Shown: positions 33,163 through 42,462 of the stretch, piece by piece
Numbering within the stretch: the first letter of the stretch is position 1
How the letters are laid out: every line of letters starts with the position of its first letter
NCBI GenBank assembly: GCA_040793985.1
Contig: JBFNJI010000003.1
Location: forward strand, 62,001 to 126,000
Direction: 5' to 3'
DNA: 64,000 nucleotides
Origin: Thiodiazotropha sp040793985
GTDB lineage: Bacteria; Pseudomonadota; Gammaproteobacteria; Chromatiales; Chromatiaceae
Made by a program: the position numbers and the translations under genes
Notes under the pieces: generated by a model
The model's database searches: none
What the model was told of the DNA's origin: nothing
The model's input: only the letters and a program-made list of their open reading frames with translations

Positions 33163-33608
33163 AGGCAAAATGAAGATGAATTGATCTGATACAAAATGCA
33201 TCAAAGGGGCGACTTGTGAATTGGCTGGAAGGGTGAGAAATAAGCTCTTAAATCTTGGGCAGATATGCGGCGGGGGATATCTTCTGGCAGTGTGGGCGAC
33301 GGAATGTAAATTCTTTTTGCAGAATTTAATTCCTTACTGAAATTGGCGACTTGATGGGTGTCGAACTTTTTTACAGTCGACCGAATTACAGGCCGTCCTC
33401 GGACCTATGCAGAACCTTCCCTGTTGGTTGATTCTACTTCTCATTCCCACCCGCATGGTGTTGCACACACGCTATACGACTCATGCTGCTTCCGCTATTG
33501 AAGGGCAACGCAAAACGGCCATTCGATTATCTTCATCGAAAGGTGGAGGGGTTGTGCTCTATGTAGATCGATGCGCGGTCTTGTTGCTATCGAGCGGCAA
33601 TTCATTCG
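33163..33608. other. Gene-free region between dusB and the DUF3426 gene
   Basis: About 445 bp with AT-rich patches near 33300-33370. The longest open frame (33407-33628, plus strand) has no ribosome-binding site, runs against the neighbouring transcription and has an implausible composition. I see no terminator with a T-run. It probably holds upstream activating sequences for dusB-fis. Confidence 0.5.
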
Positions 33609-34841
33609 CTAAAGGAAGTCGAACTTAAAACCTGTAACTTCATCACCCGGATCAAGCAATTCAAGTTCGACCTGCACAGCCTTGAGCTTAGGCATCAACC
33701 GATGTTCCCTGTCTGGTGCCGGAATATATTCATCCGGCAGGAAGGTACGTCTGGCAATGAGTTGGCCAATATCGTTATAGAGACTTAATTGCAGCTTTGG
33801 AAAGGGTTGCTGAAAGGCCGCGGCATTCACCATTTCGAGTTTTAGCGACAGCACATCCTGTTTCTCCGGATGGGTGGTAAGGGCGCGTCCGCTGATGATG
33901 ATCTGCTCCGTGTCCCTACGGATCGGCACCTCACATCCTGCAATGGCGCAGAGACCCTGAAGAATATCTCGTCCGACCTCGTGATTGACGAGGCTGTCCC
34001 TCGAATACCAGGTGATCTGTGCGCTCAGGGGCAGGAGCAGGAGCAGTGATCCCAGCATCCAGTAGCGCCTGTATTTGCTGGGTTGAGGTTTTTCGTACTC
34101 TTCCTCGAAGGTAAAGCGGGACGGTTCGTCCAGCGGGCTCTGAGGCGGTGAATCACCCTCGTCCGCCGGGTCGGTCTGCTGATCCGTTGAGGGTTGTTCC
34201 GCCAACGGCTGTTGCTCCTGCTCTCGATCAGGTTCCTCGTCTGCAGTCTCTGCCTGGTCGGTATCGGGAAATGCCTTGTCGATGGTCTCCAGGGAGATGA
34301 CCTCTGCGAGATTCATTTCATTCCGCTTACTTTCAAGCAGCAGCGATGCGGAATCCCGGTCGAGCAGTTCGGACATTTGTGACTCGGTACCGCCAGCGAA
34401 GTAGTCGGGTTCGGTTTCCAGGCCGTCGTCCTGCTCGAGTAGATATTGGCTGCTGCTGTCATACGCCGTGTTTTGCCCGTCAGTCTCCATGACCGACTCT
34501 TCAGACAGGCGCTGAACCGTTGACTGGTCGTCAGCCAAGGCATCGAGGGACTTCTCTACCTCGCTGTCACTGACCAAGTTGGATTCAACCCCAAGATCAT
34601 CCGTGGGGCTCTCCTCGTTAACCGCTGTAGAGCCTGCGGTGTCAGGCGTCGTGCTTAACGGGTCATCCGTAGGATCCTCTTGGAGTGCATCATTGATGAA
34701 AGGGGCTGGTAACTCTCTCAGGTTCTGGAGTGCGTTGAATATGTTATTACATTGACAACAGCGTACTCTTCCTTCAGCGGCCTTGAGTTGTTCCGGGGTA
34801 ATGCGGAACATGGTTAGACAGTGTTGGCACTGGGTAAACAT
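33609..34841 (-). CDS. Zinc-ribbon and DUF3426 domain membrane protein
   Basis: A 410-residue protein. The first 40 residues form an MJ0042-type zinc ribbon (TQCQHC near residues 3-8 and VRCCQCNNIF near 26-35). A long, acidic, low-complexity region follows to about residue 245. Then come one membrane helix (YWMLGSLLLLLPLSAQITWY) and a periplasmic DUF3426 domain (ISGRALTTHPEKQDVLSLKL). The gene lies between prmA and dusB, its usual place in gammaproteobacteria. The function is unknown; the layout suggests a cytosolic metal- or redox-sensing head joined to a periplasmic domain. Confidence 0.88.
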   Translation of the reverse strand: MFTQCQHCLTMFRITPEQLKAAEGRVRCCQCNNIFNALQNLRELPAPFINDALQEDPTDDPLSTTPDTAGSTAVNEESPTDDLGVESNLVSDSEVEKSLDALADDQSTVQRLSEESVMETDGQNTAYDSSSQYLLEQDDGLETEPDYFAGGTESQMSELLDRDSASLLLESKRNEMNLAEVISLETIDKAFPDTDQAETADEEPDREQEQQPLAEQPSTDQQTDPADEGDSPPQSPLDEPSRFTFEEEYEKPQPSKYRRYWMLGSLLLLLPLSAQITWYSRDSLVNHEVGRDILQGLCAIAGCEVPIRRDTEQIIISGRALTTHPEKQDVLSLKLEMVNAAAFQQPFPKLQLSLYNDIGQLIARRTFLPDEYIPAPDREHRLMPKLKAVQVELELLDPGDEVTGFKFDFL

Positions 34842-35156
34842 GTGTCAGATTTCAATCTATCTATGCTTGAAACACTTTTGTTAGCTGCTTCCACGAAACT
34901 CACGCGCTGCACCCTGCGTTAGAATATGCTCGGTAACCGGGATGGCGTTTTTGCTATTTATGGAATCCGACAGCCTCAGGCACTGACCGTTGCCCCGGTA
35001 ACAAAATCCGCTTTGGCGTTGGCAGTGACGCTTTATCCACTTCCTCACTACGTTAGACCGAAGAGAATCGGCAGGCAAGCCTTTTGTGGTTATGCGCGGT
35101 GCTGGATCAAACCGGTTGGTATAGCTTGAATGCAGCGTTCAGCATGATGCCGGCCG
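34842..35156. other. Gene-free region between prmA and the DUF3426 gene
   Basis: About 315 bp. A 65-codon minus-strand frame (34881-35078) is open but basic and Cys-rich without a ribosome-binding site, so I do not call it a gene. The segment around 34930-35040 carries short internal repeats (GGTAAC twice, GCGT/ACGC arms) and could be a copy of a dispersed intergenic repeat. Confidence 0.45.
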
Positions 35157-36032
35157 CTATTTGATGATCCCCTTGATCAGTATCCACTCTTGGCGCTGTG
35201 TCGGGGCTGCCAGGGTGGCAAAGGGGAGGTAGCAGGACACTATATCCGCTTGCTGCTCCTCGAGAATGCCGGAGAGTGCGAAGCGGCCCCCAGGTCTGAT
35301 GCGCAGCGCAAAATCGGCTGCCAATTGAGCCAACGGGGCTGCAAGTATGTTTGCTACCAAGAGATCGAACTCAGTGTCGGTGAGTTCGTCGGGCAGGCAG
35401 GTGATGAGGCGGTCCGAGACGTCGTTCTTTCGCGCGTTGTCCCTGCTTGCGATCAATGCCTGCCGGTCATGGTCGACAGCGACGGCGGAGGCGGCACCTA
35501 GTTTCAACGCGGCGATGGCGAGGATACCGGAACCGCAGCCGTAGTCGAGAATTCGCTTCCCCGTCAGCTCCTGGGCATCCAGCCACTCCAGGCAGAGGGC
35601 TGTGGTGGGGTGGGTGCCTGTGCCAAAGGCCAACCCCGGATCGAGCTGAATCACCACCGCGTCTTCTTGTTCGACCTTCTCCCCGGCTGGACAGACCCAC
35701 AAACGCTGCCCGAATGCCATGGGTTTGAAGTGTTCCAGCCAGACCCGCTCCCAGACCTGCTCCTCGATACGCTGCCAGCGCAATCTCGCGACCAGCTCGG
35801 GATCGAGAAACCTGGCAAGGGAGTCACGAAGAATCAGCGGATCCTGGTCGCCCTCGAAGAGTGCGCTGACCTGGGTGTGTTGCCACAGCTGTTCGGAGTC
35901 CGGCGGTGTTTCGAGTAAAGGCTGATCGCCGGCATCGCCCAGGGTGACAGAACATGCCCCGAGGTTTTCGAAGACAAGTTCCAGCAGGGGGGCCTCGGTT
36001 TCGCTACAGTCGATAGAAAGCTGTAACCACAT
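35157..36032 (-). CDS. prmA: Ribosomal protein L11 methyltransferase
   Basis: Trimethylates ribosomal protein L11 with S-adenosylmethionine. The 291-residue protein has the N-terminal substrate-binding domain (MWLQLSIDCSETEAPLLELV) and a Rossmann methyltransferase domain with LDPGLAFGTGTHPTTALCLE, ILDYGCGSGILAIAALKLGA and LLVANILAAPL. All are family hallmarks and the length is normal. It is downstream of accC in the usual order, 76 bp away. Confidence 0.98.
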   Translation of the reverse strand: MWLQLSIDCSETEAPLLELVFENLGACSVTLGDAGDQPLLETPPDSEQLWQHTQVSALFEGDQDPLILRDSLARFLDPELVARLRWQRIEEQVWERVWLEHFKPMAFGQRLWVCPAGEKVEQEDAVVIQLDPGLAFGTGTHPTTALCLEWLDAQELTGKRILDYGCGSGILAIAALKLGAASAVAVDHDRQALIASRDNARKNDVSDRLITCLPDELTDTEFDLLVANILAAPLAQLAADFALRIRPGGRFALSGILEEQQADIVSCYLPFATLAAPTQRQEWILIKGIIK

Positions 36033-36108
36033 AACTGCGCGTTTTGAGTATTAAGTATTGAGTGGAAGAGGCATATAACCTACCGACCTCAAGACGCATC
36101 TCTAACAG

Positions 36109-37449
36109 TCAAAGTCCCAGTTTCTTTTCCAAATAGTGGATGTTGGCGCCACCCTCGTTGAAGGCGCTGTCGCGCATGATATCCAGATGCAGCGGTATGT
36201 TTGTATTGATCCCGGAGATCACCATCTCCTGCAGGGCGATGCGCATCCGGGCAATGGCAGAGTCTCGGGTCTCGCCATGGGTGACCAGTTTGCCGATCAT
36301 GGAGTCGTAATAGGGTGGGACCCTATAGCCGTTATAGATGTGGGTGTCGACCCGGACTCCGGGTCCCCCGGGGGTATGGAGTTGGTCGATGGTTCCCGGG
36401 CTGGGGAGAAATTTTACCGGATCCTCGGCATTTATCCGGCACTCCACCGCATGGCCTTCCAGTTTGATGTCCTCCTGGCTGTAACTCAGTGGTTCACCTG
36501 CGGCAATCAGGATCTGTTGTTTAACGATGTCGACACCCGTGATCAGTTCGGTCACCGGATGCTCCACCTGAACACGGGTGTTCATTTCGATGAAGTAGAA
36601 TTCGCCTTCCTCGTAAAGAAACTCAAAGGTGCCTGCGCCACGATAACCGATCTGTCGACAGGCCTCCGCACAGCGTTCACCAACATCCTGGCGTTGTTGT
36701 TCGGTGATTCCTGGGGCAGGCGCCTCTTCTACTACCTTCTGGTGGCGACGCTGCATTGAACAGTCACGTTCTCCGAGGTGAATCGCATTGCCATGGGTAT
36801 CGGAGAGTACCTGAAACTCCACATGACGGGGATTCCCGAGAAACTTCTCCATATAGACCATTCCGTTACCGAAGGCGGCTTCCGCTTCAGCCTTGGTCAT
36901 CGCCACGGCGTTGAGCAGCGTCGCTTCGGTATGTACCACCCGCATGCCTCTTCCGCCTCCGCCGCCTGCCGCTTTGATGATCACCGGATAACCGATCTCG
37001 TTGGCGACCTCCCGGGTGCGTTTGGCATTGTTGTCCAGCGGCCCGTTGGAGCCTGGCACTGTGGGTACATTGGCCTTGCGCATCGCGTCTATGGCGGCCA
37101 CTTTGTCGCCCATGGTGCGAATTGTCTCTGCCTTTGGGCCGATGAAGATGAAACCGCTGTTCTCCACACGCTCGGCGAAGTCAGCATTCTCTGAGAGAAA
37201 GCCGTAACCCGGGTGGATGGCAACTGAGTCCGTGACTTCGGCAGCACTGATGATGGCTGGAATGTTCAGATAACTCTCGCTGGAGGGCGCGGGTCCTATG
37301 CAGACCGATTCATCCGCAAGCAGTACATGTTTCAGGTCTCGGTCGGCTTCAGAGTGGACGGCAACGGTCTTGATGCCGAGTTCCTTACATGCGCGCAGGA
37401 TACGCAATGCGATCTCACCACGATTGGCGATAACAATCTTGTCTATCAT
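36109..37449 (-). CDS. accC: Biotin carboxylase subunit of acetyl-CoA carboxylase
   Basis: Carboxylates the biotin on AccB with ATP and bicarbonate, the first half of malonyl-CoA synthesis. I chose the ATG at 37449 (446 residues; MIDKIVIANRGEIALRILRA matches the E. coli start). An in-frame TTG 12 bp upstream overlaps the accB stop and could be used instead. Visible are ATP-grasp motifs IIKAAGGGGGRGMRVV, KVVEEAPAPGI and FIEMNTRVQVEHPVTE, with the catalytic Arg. It forms the accBC operon. Confidence 0.98.
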   Translation of the reverse strand: MIDKIVIANRGEIALRILRACKELGIKTVAVHSEADRDLKHVLLADESVCIGPAPSSESYLNIPAIISAAEVTDSVAIHPGYGFLSENADFAERVENSGFIFIGPKAETIRTMGDKVAAIDAMRKANVPTVPGSNGPLDNNAKRTREVANEIGYPVIIKAAGGGGGRGMRVVHTEATLLNAVAMTKAEAEAAFGNGMVYMEKFLGNPRHVEFQVLSDTHGNAIHLGERDCSMQRRHQKVVEEAPAPGITEQQRQDVGERCAEACRQIGYRGAGTFEFLYEEGEFYFIEMNTRVQVEHPVTELITGVDIVKQQILIAAGEPLSYSQEDIKLEGHAVECRINAEDPVKFLPSPGTIDQLHTPGGPGVRVDTHIYNGYRVPPYYDSMIGKLVTHGETRDSAIARMRIALQEMVISGINTNIPLHLDIMRDSAFNEGGANIHYLEKKLGL

Positions 37450-37457
37450 GGGTTCAC

Positions 37458-37925
37458 TCAATCAATGACGAACAGCGGTTCGTTGTATTCCACGGGTTGG
37501 CCATTTTCTACCAATATCTTCTTCACGGTTCCCGCTTTGTCAGATTCTATCTGGTTGAGAATCTTCATGGCTTCGATGATGCACAGGGTGTCACCCACCG
37601 CGACTGCCTGACCCTCCTCCACGAATGGCTTGCTGCCCGGTGAGGGGGAGCGGTAGAAGGTGCCGACCATGGGGGAATTTACGCTGTGTCCCTGGATCTC
37701 ATCCGCGGCAGCTTGCGCCTCAGGCGCGACGGCGGGTGCGGCGGGTGCGGCAACAGGTGGCGGGGCCACCGCTGCCTGGGGAGCCATCGCTGGGATTGCG
37801 GCCGTCGCCGGCATCGAGCTTTGACGACTGATTCTGACCGATTCCTCTCCCTCGTGAATTTCGATCTCCGCGACGTCGGACTCCTCCAGCAATTCAATCA
37901 GTTTTTTTACTTTGCGAATATCCAT
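37458..37925 (-). CDS. accB: Biotin carboxyl carrier protein of acetyl-CoA carboxylase
   Basis: Carries the biotin that shuttles carboxyl groups from AccC to the transferase. The 155-residue protein has an N-terminal helical part (MDIRKVKKLIELLEESD), an Ala/Pro-rich linker (about 40-75) and the biotinyl domain with EAMKILNQIESD, the lysine near residue 121 being the biotin site. The characteristic thumb region MVGTFYRSPSPGSKPFVEEG is present. It is followed within 10 bp by accC and preceded 18 bp upstream by aroQ. Confidence 0.98.
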   Translation of the reverse strand: MDIRKVKKLIELLEESDVAEIEIHEGEESVRISRQSSMPATAAIPAMAPQAAVAPPPVAAPAAPAVAPEAQAAADEIQGHSVNSPMVGTFYRSPSPGSKPFVEEGQAVAVGDTLCIIEAMKILNQIESDKAGTVKKILVENGQPVEYNEPLFVID

Positions 37926-37943
37926 GTTGACCTGTCTCTAAAA

Positions 37944-38384
37944 TTATTTGTTGAGCCGCGATGCGGCGGCTTGCAAGGCGAGTTCATAGCCCTCCGCTCC
38001 CAGGCCGGTGATTACACCTTCGGCTTTATCCGAGAAGTAGGAGTGTTTGCGGAACTCCTCTCTGGCGTGCACGTTTGAGAGATGAACCTCGATGTAGGGT
38101 ATCCCTGACCCCAGCAGTGCATCTCTCAGCGCCACACTGGTATGGGTGAAAGCGGCCGGGTTGATAATGATGAAACCGACACTGTTTTGGCCGGCTTGGT
38201 GTATCCACTCCAGCAGTTCGTGTTCTGCGTTGCTCTGGCGAAAATCGATGTTAAGGCCCATCTCCTGGGCCCTGCTCTCCAGGCGCTGATGAATGGCATC
38301 CAAGGTATCCTGGCCATAGTGGTTGGGCTCACGGGTGCCAAGCAGGTTCAGGTTTGGGCCGTTCAGTACCAGGATGGTTGCCAT
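37944..38384 (-). CDS. aroQ: 3-dehydroquinate dehydratase, type II
   Basis: Dehydrates 3-dehydroquinate in the shikimate pathway. The 146-residue protein is a type II enzyme: MATILVLNGPNLNLLGTREP, NHYGQDTLDAIH (catalytic Tyr), FRQSNAEHELLEWIHQA, IINPAAFTHTSVALRDAL and EVHLSNVHAREEFR with the active His. I start at the ATG at 38384; an upstream in-frame start would add ten residues not seen in the family. It heads the aroQ-accB-accC unit. Confidence 0.98.
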   Translation of the reverse strand: MATILVLNGPNLNLLGTREPNHYGQDTLDAIHQRLESRAQEMGLNIDFRQSNAEHELLEWIHQAGQNSVGFIIINPAAFTHTSVALRDALLGSGIPYIEVHLSNVHAREEFRKHSYFSDKAEGVITGLGAEGYELALQAAASRLNK

Positions 38385-38548
38385 TTGCGATATTCCAGGG
38401 CAGAAAAAGCACAAGTTCCCTCCTCATCCGGATCGACAGCGTCCCTTGAGCTTAGGATTGGGAGGGGTTTCGTAAGAGTCGTTAGATTCTGCAAGATCAG
38501 CGCGATTTTGTCCAGTTTCAATGCAGTACATGCCAAGATCGTCGCAAA

Positions 38549-40855
38549 TTAACGAACGGCATTGGCGGCGTGCTGGCTGAATTCCTCGGCTGACATGAAA
38601 CCCACCAGGCGATAGTTCCTGCGCTCTTGCCCGTCGCTGCCGTAGAAGATGATGGCGGGTGGGCCAGGCAACCCGAAATGGCCCTGCAACAGGGCCTGGT
38701 CGACATCGTCGTTGGCGGTGACATCGGCCTGCAGCAGGTGGGTGTTGGAAAGGGTATCGACGACCTGGGGGTCGGAGAAGGTGTATTTCTCCATCTCCTT
38801 ACAGGAGACGCACCAGTCTGCATAGAAGTCGAGCATCACTGATTTACCCTGACTGCTGGCAAAGGCGATCTCTTGTTTCAGGTCGTCGAGGCTCTTTATA
38901 CGCTTGAACTGCAACTCCTGATGGCCTGCTGCAGCGCCCGATCCACCGGCGATTGCAATACCCCGCAGGGGTTGCAGGGTGTCCTTGCCCCCTGACGCCG
39001 CTCCGACCAGCATCAATGTGCCGTAAACCAGGAAGACAAAGCCAAGGCCCTTCCAGAGTTTCTGCCAGCCACCGGCCTCTATCTCAAGGTTTCGCAGGGC
39101 CCCCATATAGATCGCGGAGACGATAAGCAGTATGCCCCACAATACCATGGCTATGGCGGCCGGGATGATGCGTTCAAGCATGATGATGGCGACGCCCAAC
39201 AGGGCAACACCGAATACCGCTTTAACCGCATCCATCCAGCTGCCGGCACGGGGCAACAACTTGCCGGCGGAGGTACCGATCGCGATCAGCGGCGCGCCCA
39301 TGCCCATGCTGAGGGCAAACAGTGCCAGACCGCCAAGCATCGCGTCCCCGGTCTGGCCGATATAGATAAGCGCGCCGGCCAACGGTGGTGCAACGCAGGG
39401 ACCGACAATCAGGGCGGAGAGAAAACCCATGATGGCGACCCCGCCGAGGGAGCCGCCCCGTTGTCTGTTGCTGACTTCGCTGAGCCGACTCTGCAGGCTG
39501 CTGGGCAGTTGCAGGTCGTAGAATCCGAACATCGACAGGGCCAAGAGCACGAAAACCAGGGCGAAGGCGCTGAGGATCCATGGATCCTGGAAATAGGCCT
39601 GCATGTTGCCGCCAAACAGACCGGCCAGGACCCCGGCGATGGTATAGGTGATCGCCATTGCCAATACGTAGACAAGAGAGAGGGTGAAGGCCTTCTGCGT
39701 CGTGATCTTGTCACCCTGTCCCGCAATGATGCCGGAGAGGATTGGGATCATCGGGAAGATACAGGGGGTGAACGAGAGGCCCAGGCCGAGGAGAAAGAAG
39801 GCGCCGATGATCACCAGCGTGGAACCACCTTTCAGGGTATCGGTTATCTGATCCATTTCAGAGACCGGTTCGGTGGTGGCTTGTACGGCAGCAGCGATCG
39901 CGGTGTCAGCTGTTTCACTGGCCTGTGCCGCAGATATGGCGGGCAACGTAAAGGTGAACTGCTTGTTTATGGGGGGGTAGCAGACGCCGATCTCCGCGCA
40001 TCCCTGATAACGCACCTCCAGGGTGATCTCGTCGGCCTCAGTGGTGCTGCGTACAAGGGGAACGGTGAGATCGATTTCGTTGTGGTAGACGGCTACTTCA
40101 CCTATGGTGCCGTCGGGTCTCACCGAGTCCTGCTTGATCTCCGCTTCGGGCAGGATAAGCTCTCCCAGGGCGACGGTCTCGCTCTCTATCACGGCGAGAG
40201 CGATCTTGTCCTGATAGAGATAGGTCCCATCGGCGATGCTCCAGTAGAGCCTGGCATGGGTTCCATCCTCGATGCTGACAGAGAGCTTATAGGCCTCCTC
40301 GGGATCCAGCAGCTCATCTTCCATATTGTTGTCGAAGAGCGGAGCGGGTGCGCTATCGTCGATGGCGAGGAGCGGTTCCGCGATCACTGCGGCAGGTTCC
40401 CCCGCCGGCATTGGCTGCAGTGCCAGCCGGATCTCCTGGACGTGCGGTGGAAAACAGATCCCCTGGTCGGCACAGCCCTGTGAGCGCGCCTTGAGCAGCA
40501 GGGTCTCCTGGGATCCCTGCATGCGGCGGATCGGTATCTCCGCTATCGCCTTGTTGCGGTAGACGGCTACCTCGCCGAAGAACTCGTCATTTTTAATCTT
40601 CGCTTCCGAGAGCGTCGGCTCTCCGATCTCTATACCTATGGTATCGCTGTCGAAGTGGATCTTGTCGCGGTACATATAGTAACCGTCCGCGATGCGCCAC
40701 TCGACGCGCAATTTCTCCGTACCATCGGTGCGGCCGGATATCTGGAAGGCCTGGTCTGGCATCAGCAGGTCTTCCTCGTTCCAGAGTGCATGGCTCAGGC
40801 TGGAGATGGCCAGCAGCATCAGGAACATCATCATCAAATCTATTCTTTTATGCAT
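38549..40855 (-). CDS. dsbD: Thiol:disulfide interchange protein DsbD with two N-terminal domains
   Basis: Passes electrons from cytosolic thioredoxin across the inner membrane to periplasmic reductants. At 768 residues it is about 200 longer than E. coli DsbD. The extra length is a second copy of the N-terminal sensor domain: copy 1 has Cys128/Cys134 (SQGCADQGICFPP) and copy 2 Cys286/Cys292 (YQGCAEIGVCYPP). A membrane domain follows (SFTPCIFPMIPILSG, GPCVAPPLAGALIY) and a thioredoxin-like C-terminal domain with DWCVSCKEME. A signal peptide is at the start. It overlaps cutA by 16 bp. Confidence 0.96.
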   Translation of the reverse strand: MHKRIDLMMMFLMLLAISSLSHALWNEEDLLMPDQAFQISGRTDGTEKLRVEWRIADGYYMYRDKIHFDSDTIGIEIGEPTLSEAKIKNDEFFGEVAVYRNKAIAEIPIRRMQGSQETLLLKARSQGCADQGICFPPHVQEIRLALQPMPAGEPAAVIAEPLLAIDDSAPAPLFDNNMEDELLDPEEAYKLSVSIEDGTHARLYWSIADGTYLYQDKIALAVIESETVALGELILPEAEIKQDSVRPDGTIGEVAVYHNEIDLTVPLVRSTTEADEITLEVRYQGCAEIGVCYPPINKQFTFTLPAISAAQASETADTAIAAAVQATTEPVSEMDQITDTLKGGSTLVIIGAFFLLGLGLSFTPCIFPMIPILSGIIAGQGDKITTQKAFTLSLVYVLAMAITYTIAGVLAGLFGGNMQAYFQDPWILSAFALVFVLLALSMFGFYDLQLPSSLQSRLSEVSNRQRGGSLGGVAIMGFLSALIVGPCVAPPLAGALIYIGQTGDAMLGGLALFALSMGMGAPLIAIGTSAGKLLPRAGSWMDAVKAVFGVALLGVAIIMLERIIPAAIAMVLWGILLIVSAIYMGALRNLEIEAGGWQKLWKGLGFVFLVYGTLMLVGAASGGKDTLQPLRGIAIAGGSGAAAGHQELQFKRIKSLDDLKQEIAFASSQGKSVMLDFYADWCVSCKEMEKYTFSDPQVVDTLSNTHLLQADVTANDDVDQALLQGHFGLPGPPAIIFYGSDGQERRNYRLVGFMSAEEFSQHAANAVR

Positions 40856-41163
40856 CTCTCCACCCAGTCGAGGTAATCATCCAGCCCCTGCTCTACAGGG
40901 ACTGCGATGATTTCCGGAAGTTCATAGGGATGTTGTGTCCGGAGTGCAGCCTCCACATCGCGATATTTTTTTTCCGTGGTCTTGATAAGCAGCAGTATCT
41001 CCTCGGATTGTTCCAGCTTTTCCTGCCAGCGGTAGACGGAAGTGACCGGCGAGGTGAGATTGACACATGCTGCCAGGCCCTGCTGCACCAATGAACTGGC
41101 AAGTTTTAGCGCGCTCTCCCTGTCAGGTGCGGTGCAGAGAATCAAAAGGAGTGGTGTCGGCAT
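40840..41163 (-). CDS. cutA: Divalent-cation tolerance protein CutA
   Basis: A small trimeric cytosolic protein linked to copper tolerance; its true role is unsettled. I chose the ATG at 41163 (107 residues, MPTPLLLILCTAPDRESALK); a start 15 bp upstream is possible but gives a poorer N-terminus. LVQQGLAACVNLTSPVTSVYRW, LLLIKTT and HPYELPEIIAVPV are conserved CutA motifs. The cutA-dsbD pairing is also found in E. coli. Confidence 0.95.
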   Translation of the reverse strand: MPTPLLLILCTAPDRESALKLASSLVQQGLAACVNLTSPVTSVYRWQEKLEQSEEILLLIKTTEKKYRDVEAALRTQHPYELPEIIAVPVEQGLDDYLDWVERCIKE

Positions 41164-41315
41164 TGGCGGAAAATACACTATCCAAATGCAACTGGCAAAA
41201 ATAGCTGCGAAGGGATTGGGTCCAGCTGGGAAGAAAGGCCGCGAATGGGCCGGTAACCGGATCGGCGGAATCAGCGCGATCTGCTGACAGACCCCTTTAC
41301 CAGGGTGGTTGCAAT

Positions 41316-41346
41316 GAAAAAGGCGGCCCCGACAGGGGCCGCCTTA
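41316..41346 (-). terminator. Rho-independent terminator after the CsgG-like gene
   Basis: An 11-bp GC-rich stem, AAGGCGGCCCC / GGGGCCGCCTT, with loop TGTC is followed by a T-run on the minus strand (complement of AAAAA, 41317-41321). It starts about 40 bp after the stop of the CsgG-like gene. The plus-strand side lacks a T-run. Confidence 0.9.
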
Positions 41347-41383
41347 TTGGATAAAACCTCAATATGATTGAGGTTGATTCGGG

Positions 41384-42232
41384 TTATTGGCCGACTTTGA
41401 GGCGACCGCCCTTGCCCAGGCCGCCCTTGACCGTCTGGGCCTTGTAGTTTCTCAGCGCCTTGACCATCTGGTTGAAGGAGTCTGCGAAAGCGGCGGTGAT
41501 CACCTTGCCTTCCGGCGTGTTGGTGAAGGCGCCAGCGCCGCCAAAGGCACCGCCGCCGAAGAGGCCGCCGAACAGGTTATAGTCGAAGTTCTTCGCATTG
41601 CCCACCGATGATGAGACCTGTACGCCTGAGCGGTTGTCCACCAGGAGCAGGGTTGTGGCGGCTTCGTTGGACTTCAGGCCACCCGCCAGGGCGCCGGCCA
41701 CGGAACCGAAGAGACCGCCCACTATGCCTTTCACGCCGCCGGTTCCCTTTTCCGAGAACTGGATGCTTGGGTTCATGGTGTAGTCGGCAGCAACCATCTG
41801 ACCCTTGCCGAAATTACTGCCTTGTCGCATCTCTCCGGACTGCATCAGGGCCCGCTCCTGCATCATGTTGTTCATCGCCCTGCCCCGTTCGACAACAACG
41901 AAACAGTTGGATTGCTGGATCATGGTGCGCAGCACCGGTACAGTGGTGCCCAGGGTCGGGTAGCGGTGCCTGTAGGTGGCCCACCAAGGTGCGGACTGGT
42001 CTTCAACCACGGCCAGGGTGCCGAGGGTCTCTTTACAGCTCTCAAGCGCACTGTTGGCGCCTTCCGAGGTTTCGCCGCCAGCGGCGCCGGTGACGGTGTG
42101 ACCGGAAGCTCCTCCCATTTTTGGCATGGTGGCCTCGCAACCGCTGAGGCCGATGAAGGCGGCGGCAACTAGAGCAGCCAAGGCTGTTACACCCGAGTCT
42201 CTTTTTCGATCGATTGATAGTTTCATTTTCAT
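41384..42232 (-). CDS. CsgG/HfaB-family lipoprotein
   Basis: A 282-residue secreted lipoprotein. The chosen ATG (42232) follows AAGGGAAA and gives a type II signal peptide, LAALVAAAFIGLSGC, with the lipid Cys at about residue 27. SNCFVVVERGRAMNNMMQERAL, GQMVAADYTMNPSIQF and AATTLLLVDNRSGVQVSSSVG resemble the CsgG/HfaB fold, which in CsgG forms an outer-membrane channel. The C-terminal part is very Gly-rich (YNLFGGLFGGGAFGGAG). No curli subunit or other csg gene is nearby, so it is not a curli exporter by context. A good terminator follows. Confidence 0.8.
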   Translation of the reverse strand: MKMKLSIDRKRDSGVTALAALVAAAFIGLSGCEATMPKMGGASGHTVTGAAGGETSEGANSALESCKETLGTLAVVEDQSAPWWATYRHRYPTLGTTVPVLRTMIQQSNCFVVVERGRAMNNMMQERALMQSGEMRQGSNFGKGQMVAADYTMNPSIQFSEKGTGGVKGIVGGLFGSVAGALAGGLKSNEAATTLLLVDNRSGVQVSSSVGNAKNFDYNLFGGLFGGGAFGGAGAFTNTPEGKVITAAFADSFNQMVKALRNYKAQTVKGGLGKGGRLKVGQ

Positions 42233-42462
42233 CGCTTTCCCTTTAACGAACAGATAACAATTACTAGCAAGATTGCCTATTGATTTATTTATAGCGTCAA
42301 TCTTGATAAAAGCATGAATATATATAGAAAGCAATTGCAGTTAAACCGCCTGATTCAGATCGAGTGGCCTATGCTGCGCAGCAACAAAAGGTGCTGGCGG
42401 CTGATTGGCGCAGTGGTTGGGAGCCTTGTATGGAGTGGGAGCCAGGCGTAAGCTCTTCGCCT

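Noticed and set aside
33407..33628. 73-codon plus-strand frame between dusB and the DUF3426 gene
   Set aside because: No ribosome-binding site, odd composition, and it overlaps the end of the real minus-strand gene.
34881..35078. 65-codon minus-strand frame between prmA and the DUF3426 gene
   Set aside because: No ribosome-binding site and unnatural composition; more likely part of a non-coding repeat.
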